A program made the translations under genes and the position numbers. Source: Triplophysa rosa (taxonomy: Eukaryota; Chordata; Actinopteri; Cypriniformes; Nemacheilidae). Taken from it: a stretch of DNA of 64,000 nucleotides. Positions 24,004-64,000 of this stretch are shown in pieces. Below the pieces are notes generated by a model. That model worked only from the letters and a program-made list of their open reading frames with translations. It was not told the origin of the DNA and did no database searches. The first letter of the stretch is position 1; each line of letters opens with the position of its first letter. The stretch lies in the NCBI RefSeq assembly GCF_024868665.1, contig NC_079914.1, forward strand, positions 2,015,604 to 2,079,603, read 5' to 3'.

Positions 24004-25540
24004 AAGGACATTTATAGTGCTGAAGCTGACAAAGTCGTTTACTAAACAAATTAATTCAGTGTTTTCACAAATTCCTTAGTGTTGGTAAATAATGCAAGAC
24101 TTGTAAATGGCACTATTTCCCAATAAGTGCTATGAATTTTGTCATATATAGATAACTTAAAAAAGTGTTCACAATTTTGTGAAGCACTTTCAAATTTGTA
24201 AAGCAGATAATGTGCTTGCAGACGAGTTAAATAATCGGTCCTTCATGTGCTGGGCATGGAGATCACACCTGTTCCCAATCATTCCGTCATTATTGGTATT
24301 GTGCTCTTCCTCCTGATTTGCTCTTGTGGCTCTAGTAGTTTCTTTACATGGTTTGTGCGGTTACTCTGTACATTTGTGCATGTTTCAGCCTTTCTCTAAT
24401 CATAGCTTCCTAGGTTGATTGTTCTGACTGTTCTGCAGTGTTTGATTCTCTACATGTCTCTCATTCTGAGCATGTGTTTGATTTGGCTGTGCAGAGCCTA
24501 AATCTGATTCTGTGCCTGTTCTGTTGTAGCAATGTTATACATTTTGTTTTTGTTCTTTGCTTGTCTCTAATGGAATTTGATACATTTTAAGCTAATTTCA
24601 GCGCATACAAATATAACATACCAGCATTCACAAAGTCCTAATTCACAAAGAGAATATAATTATTTAAAAAAGTGTTCTCTTCTCTTTTTAATTTCTTTCC
24701 TGTATGTGCCCTATTGTGTCTTCCTGGTTTTCAAATTCATTATAATAAGCGTGTCATATATGCTATATTTTTGACAGATTTTTATGAATATCAAAATGTG
24801 AACATTAAAAATGACCATGTTATAAAGCAACGTGGTATAATTAAAACGGGCATTAAGAGCAAATCCTTAATATAAATAATCATGAAGAGTAAACAAGGAA
24901 AGCCTTGCTAAAATAAAAATGGTAAGGGCTACGTTGCTTGATGTGACTATTGACTTTTGACAACGGAAGTCTTGGGTTTACGCGTGCGTCTACACGCAAT
25001 TACGCGTCCACGTGTCTAACATCTGTACACGAAATTACGTCCTCAGGTGCAATAACATGTCCACGCGTTATATCGTCTGTACACGTTACGTCTAAAGAAG
25101 TATTTGCCAAAACGGCCTTCCATAGTTTATATGGTCCTTGCGAGGCTGGCTCAGATGACCAGGGCTTAACGAATCAGGGAAGCAAACGCAATGATACAGA
25201 TGACCCAGTCAGTAAGCGAATGTGGGCAACCACGCCTGCGTATTCTTAAGTCTCAGTTTTCGTCCGTTTACACAGAAACGCAACCCCAGAGTTTTCAAAC
25301 TAAAACGGGGTCTGCAGCGTTTCCAAAATTCTCAGATTTTGGGGGTCGAAAACTCCAGAGTAGTGTAAACACCAGGCGTTACCGTAGCAAGAGTTTTTAT
25401 TTTTAAAGCATTTTAAAAATGCATTTTTAAGCGAAAACGCACTACTATAAACGCAGTCCAAGTTGACATTATTGGTTACAGGGTCATGACGTTATATACC
25501 GGGGCAGTTTAAAACCATATTTTTAAAACCGTCTTCTGTA
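24004..25540. other. Intergenic, nothing firmly recognised
   Basis: No supported gene. Around 24970-25090 there is a CpG-richer patch with repeated acgcgt / cacgtg words. Confidence 0.35.
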
Positions 25541-25544
25541 AATT

Positions 25545-25920
25545 CTATTAAATTTTATTTATATAGCGCTTTTCACAATGTGCATTGTTCCAAAGCAGTT
25601 TTATAGGAAAATAAGAAAAACACAAAAAAGGTAAAACACAGCACAGTGCATGGTGTTTATAGAACAAGCAAGATCATTCTAGTAAATAATATCTAATAAA
25701 TGCAGTCTCTTGGTGGTTTATTTAGCCAAGTGAATGCTTGGCTGAAAAGATGTGTCTTCAATCTAGATTTAAATTGGGAGAGTGTGTCTGACCCTCGAAT
25801 AGTATCGGGAAGGCTATTCCAGAGTTTAGGTGCTACGTATGAGAAAGCTCTTCCCCCTTCGGTGGATTTAGTTATAGGTGTTACCAAAAGTCCAGAGTTA
25901 AACTGAAGTTTCACAGAGAA
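25545..25920 (-). mobile_element. LINE 3' end fragment (RT C-terminus)
   Basis: The minus strand encodes GGRAFSYVAPKLWNSLPDTI and then a basic tail, the phrase that ends the RT of many fish LINEs. The 3' UTR then reads into the familiar cattgtgaaaagcgctatat followed by aaataaaattt. The fragment is 5' truncated and the frame is open. Confidence 0.65.
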
Positions 25921-25971
25921 AATACTGAGCAATAGTTTAAAATGATACATTTGCACATGGTTTGTTGTAAA

Positions 25972-28002
25972 CAGGGTTCCCACACTTTCATCAACACCAA
26001 ATTCAAGGACTTTTTCAAGCACATTTTGGTCAAATTTAAACCCGTGTTTTTGTGCCGTCGCCGGGTACTTTGGGAAAAGGATACCATTTTTTATTATTTC
26101 TCTCTTCACAAAGGGCCATTTCAGAAGTCTGTTAACAAAGGGTACATGCAGTCACAGACATAAATAGACACCACATTAAAGACTTTGGCCTGTTGCTGTT
26201 ATGGGTTCAACAATGCTGCCATACTGGAGAGGACAAGACAAACAAAAGGGAACTTTCTTTGAATAAAAAGCACAATAACGTAATGTAAACGTTACATTGT
26301 TTTTTTTTTAATGATTTACAGTCTACGTGGAGTATAAAAATGTCTTGTCTCGAGTTACTTATAGTCAGACTTAGAAAATTGTTCGTTGTTTTGAGGAATT
26401 TAGAAAATTCACACTGGTCAATTAGTGATTTGGCTTATTTTTCATAGTAAACTGTGGAGACATTCCAATGCAAGTACGGGATACTGTACAGTACAGGCGC
26501 CCGCTTATGACAGAATAAAGGACTGAAGCGGAGACAAGTATCACACAGAAGGGGTTTCTTTTGCGATGACAACCGACTGGCTGTACATTATCCTGATTTT
26601 AACATGGCTACTTGCCTCAAGAGCAAATTATATCATGTATTATGTATTGATTTTAAATATTTTATTAAACCATTTCTAACAAATGCAAACCTACTGCAGG
26701 GAAAACATTTTTACTTTTGGTTTTTAGGCAAGAAAAAAAGTTTAAAAAAGACAAACATTCAAATTGGTTTAATCATTTGTAAATATAATCTCATATATGT
26801 TATTATTATTGTACTTGTCAGAATGACAAGTACCTGGATGATTGTGCATTATTAGTTTTGATAAACAGATGAGAATGCCCTCAAGGAGCTTAATTCAAAG
26901 GGTTCTGCCCTTTAAAGGTAGTACAACATAGGTGAGTTCACTTCTGTTTGGAATTCGCCTTTCATTTGAATATTTTTATTTTCAATTTATTTATTTAGCA
27001 TTCAATGTGACAAGTAATCAACGGTGACCCGAGGGCGCCATGTACGCTCAATGTCATCTGTCAATCTGCGTAAATAGTGCTCTGGAAAGTTTCAAGACAT
27101 TATATAAAATAAATTGTAAATAAAAAGATATGATATTACTGTATGATGATTATTATACTGTTATATTCAAAATTAGGTACAAAGCAGTTTCTAAAAGATA
27201 CAGATCTCTGATGCGTGCAGGAATACACCAGCATTCAAACATTTCGTTCCATCACTGCTGATATGGTGAACTTGATAAAAAAATGACTGTGCGACTTCAG
27301 ACACAGCAAGCTCAAATATCCAAACCTCCGCCCAAACACATAGCAAAAGTTCATTACTGCAACAGATAACACTGCTGGGAGCATGTTTTTTGTTTTCGCT
27401 AAACCAATGCTATCTAGCTAGCATTTCAGTGTTTCTTAACATCCTAAAAACGATTCAAACTCTTAAGGCACATTCACTGACAAGAATAATGATAACTAAT
27501 GAAATTATTCTTGAAATGAACGTAGCTGAAAAGAAACTTATTTAGCAGTGGTTTAATACAACATATGTTTGACTGTATACGATGACCTTAACCGTTTTGC
27601 TTGATGCATAACCTGCTGGTGTACTCCACATCTTAACTTTGATAAACCATTTTTTTATTATAGCTCAAGCATCGTTGAATTTGCACTTCTCTGGCATTGA
27701 GCGAGTTAAATAACTCCACGCCTCTGACTGATTTATGCAGTATTGCACATGATCACGATCCACTCCCTCAAAGCCTCTTTTTTTAAGTTCGTCCCGCTTT
27801 CCCCCAGATCAGCAACGTTGTTTTGTTCTGGCTTCGGCAACACTAACCAATATTTTTAACAGCGCTGCAACTAACAAAATCTAGTTTGTATAATTTAAGC
27901 ACTTTCAAGTACCTATGTCTGTTTTCAAATACTTTCCAGTCCTTGAATTCATGTCAGAAATTCAAATACTTTCAAGCACTTTCAAGAAGAGTGGGAACCC
28001 TG
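25972..28002. mobile_element. DNA transposon with cagggttcccac ends and 6-bp TSD
   Basis: The left end is cagggttcccacacttt and the right end is the inverted agagtgggaaccctg. Subterminal words such as caaggactttttcaagca recur inverted at 27890-28000. The 6 bases tgtaaa abut both ends (25966-25971 and 28003-28008). No transposase is recognised inside. A 6-bp duplication fits a minority hAT group or another superfamily. It lies just past the nucleolin-like gene's 3' end. Confidence 0.65.
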
Positions 28003-28008
28003 TGTAAA

Positions 28009-28381
28009 GCTTATTAAAAAAGACCACAGACATATAGATATAAACATTAAAAACTTGATTTTCACCACAGGGGGTCTTTAAAACAATGAACATTTATTTA
28101 TATGGAAACAATGAACATTTATTTATCTGGAAACAATGAACATTTATATATCTGGAAAATATAAAAAGTACTTAAATAACAAAGTACTTTTTACTTATTG
28201 GTTAACCGCTTTTGATAAAGAAGTGGCGAGATGTTTGTACTCTGATGACTCACCTCTGCTGCTCTTATTAGCCATCCATACATCTAAATTAATTAAAACA
28301 TGCCACATCGATTTTAATTAATTATATAACAAAGGACATCTTAAGCTGTACACGGTCACTAACAGGTAATAGTATTATGCG
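28009..28381 (-). other. Probable 3' UTR of the nucleolin-like gene
   Basis: Directly after the stop codon (minus strand) the sequence is AT-rich. Between about 28085 and 28125 it has AATAAA hexamers (tttatt on the plus strand) within a triplicated gaacatttattta unit. Any of these could direct polyadenylation. No coding sequence follows before the transposon at 28002. Confidence 0.45.
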
Positions 28382-62962
<34,581 letters not shown>

Positions 62963-63110
62963 GAGTAAACGATGTTTTTCGCTAAAGCAGATAAATAACA
63001 CTTAACAAGACAAACTCTTCAGGCACATGTGCTTCTGCACGCCGTATACAAAGTCTTCTTTGATTTTATTGGTGGTTGGCAATCCAGTTTAAAAGGCGCA
63101 TTACCGCTAC
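62963..63110 (-). promoter_or_regulatory. Putative promoter / 5' UTR of the nucleolin-like gene
   Basis: The sequence immediately upstream of the start codon (to about 63000) is conserved with the flank of the orphan exon at 11737 (cgctaaagcagat shared). This suggests a common promoter-proximal region. No TATA box or start site can be called with confidence. Confidence 0.35.
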
Positions 63111-63239
63111 CCACTGGACTGGAGTGTGAGCAGTAGATAACAAAATAATAAATAAATAAAAATGATCTGTTATATTTGTTCAATTAACCCAGTCATTCTA
63201 AGATAATTAATTTCATAATCAAGACTGTTACAAGATGTT

Positions 63240-63277
63240 TTTAACAATAAATGTCGTATATATATATATATATATAA
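63240..63277. repeat. TA dinucleotide microsatellite
   Basis: A run of tatatata from about 63256, next to the SINE fragment. Confidence 0.7.
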
Positions 63278-63297
63278 ATGTATAGTACAATGCAATC

Positions 63298-63356
63298 AAG
63301 TCGCTTTGGATAAAAGCGTCTGCCAAATGCATAAATGTAAATGTAATGTAAATGGT
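63298..63356 (+). mobile_element. SINE 3' tail fragment
   Basis: aagtcgctttggataaaagc, gtctgccaaatgcataaatg and an aatgta repeat: the common 3' motif of teleost tRNA-derived SINEs. The head is absent. Confidence 0.65.
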
Positions 63357-63850
63357 CATATTTTGTTGCCCGATTTGATTTTCTAACTCCTTCCTAGCCT
63401 CCTTATATTTCGTGCAGTGTATCAATATGTGTTCTACAGTCTCTTGTGTACTATCACAGTGTCCAAGTAGGGTGCTTCCCTGTTGCTATAATTGATTTAA
63501 GCCAGTATGTCCAATTTTTAGTCGTGTCATTACCCTCTGTTCCTTTGGATTTCTGCCCTGCCTCATACTCATACCTACTTGTTTTTGTATGTTGTAAATG
63601 TGCCTTCCAGTATCTGATATGTCCCAATATTCCTGCCATATTTTGACCTTTTATAATGATTTTAATTTCTGCTTTACTAAATGCTTTACTTGTATATCAC
63701 TCGTTCCATGCTTTATTGATCTTTTTGCCAAGGCATCTACAATCTCATTCCCTTCCACCCCTACATGGGCAGGAACCCAAAGAAATGTGACCTCCAGCCC
63801 TCTGTTACGGAGTGCAAGAAGCAACTGAAGGATCTGGTAAATAATATCTT
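63357..63850 (-). mobile_element. LINE fragment with RNase H domain
   Basis: The minus strand reads FLWVPAHVGVEGNEIVDALA, the C-terminal motif of the RNase H carried by I-superfamily LINEs (Nimb-like in fish). It continues in other frames with GHTGLNQ... and a HCTKYKEARKELE tail that usually follows it. Stop codons and at least one frameshift break it. The rest of the element is probably beyond 63850 or the window end. Confidence 0.65.
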
Positions 63851-64000
63851 ATCTGTATGATGCTTTTCCAGACTGTAAACTTGACAGTGCAGAAAAACTA
63901 TCTGGAGAATGAGCCTATTTCCAAAAAAAGTGGAGCGTTCCTTTAAACAGTATAATTTGTACATACGTAAATTGTAGAAGTAGTCTTAAAGGGACAGTTC

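Overview
The window looks like teleost fish nuclear DNA, probably a cyprinid-like or other ostariophysan genome. It is AT-rich, intron-rich and packed with hAT, Tc1/mariner and TTAA-type transposons, L2/CR1-like LINEs, tRNA-derived SINEs and a degraded endogenous retrovirus. There is no bacterial organisation. The species assignment is inference only.

Layout. 1-750 is unremarkable and ends at an undetermined base (N at 751), a possible contig join. 752-7510 is a broken endogenous retrovirus: the end of an integrase, a long open env-like gene, two short unrecognised ORFs, a second ruined env-like gene, a polypurine tract and a candidate 3' LTR. 7511-11736 holds almost nothing recognisable. At 11.7-12.1 kb there is an isolated copy of a nucleolin first exon (minus strand) and, just upstream of it, a possible terminal exon of an unrecognised gene. 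12.3-25.9 kb is a transposon field: a hAT with a BED zinc finger, a frameshifted LINE, and a second LINE interrupted by a hAT with a perfect 8-bp target duplication.

The main gene lies on the minus strand from 62962 down to 28382. It is a nucleolin-like gene: start exon, acidic/PPPKEV exons, lysine-rich linker, RRMs each encoded by two exons, a GAR (Gly/Arg/Phe) tail and a tiny terminal exon. I could place 24 coding exons with GT-AG borders whose phases agree. They sum to 3111 nt, or 1036 residues. The gene is not the usual four-RRM nucleolin. The RRM block has been duplicated in tandem: remnants of three blocks are visible (about 62-51 kb, 47-40 kb and 39.8-30 kb), and RRM3 is further triplicated in the last. 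The model has nine RRMs (one chimeric). Introns carry two intact-looking and one decayed copy of a C/D-box snoRNA. Its guide matches the 3' end of 18S rRNA as U20/SNORD20 does, and U20 is a known nucleolin-intron snoRNA.

The introns are swollen by nested transposons whose borders can be read to the base. Examples are hAT copies with 8-bp duplications, a nearly intact Tc1 with one nonsense codon, a TTAA element containing two hATs (one with a SINE, one with a minisatellite), a chimeric hAT with ends from two families, and two hATs inserted at the same 8-bp site. The window closes with a SINE fragment and the RNase H region of another LINE upstream of the gene.
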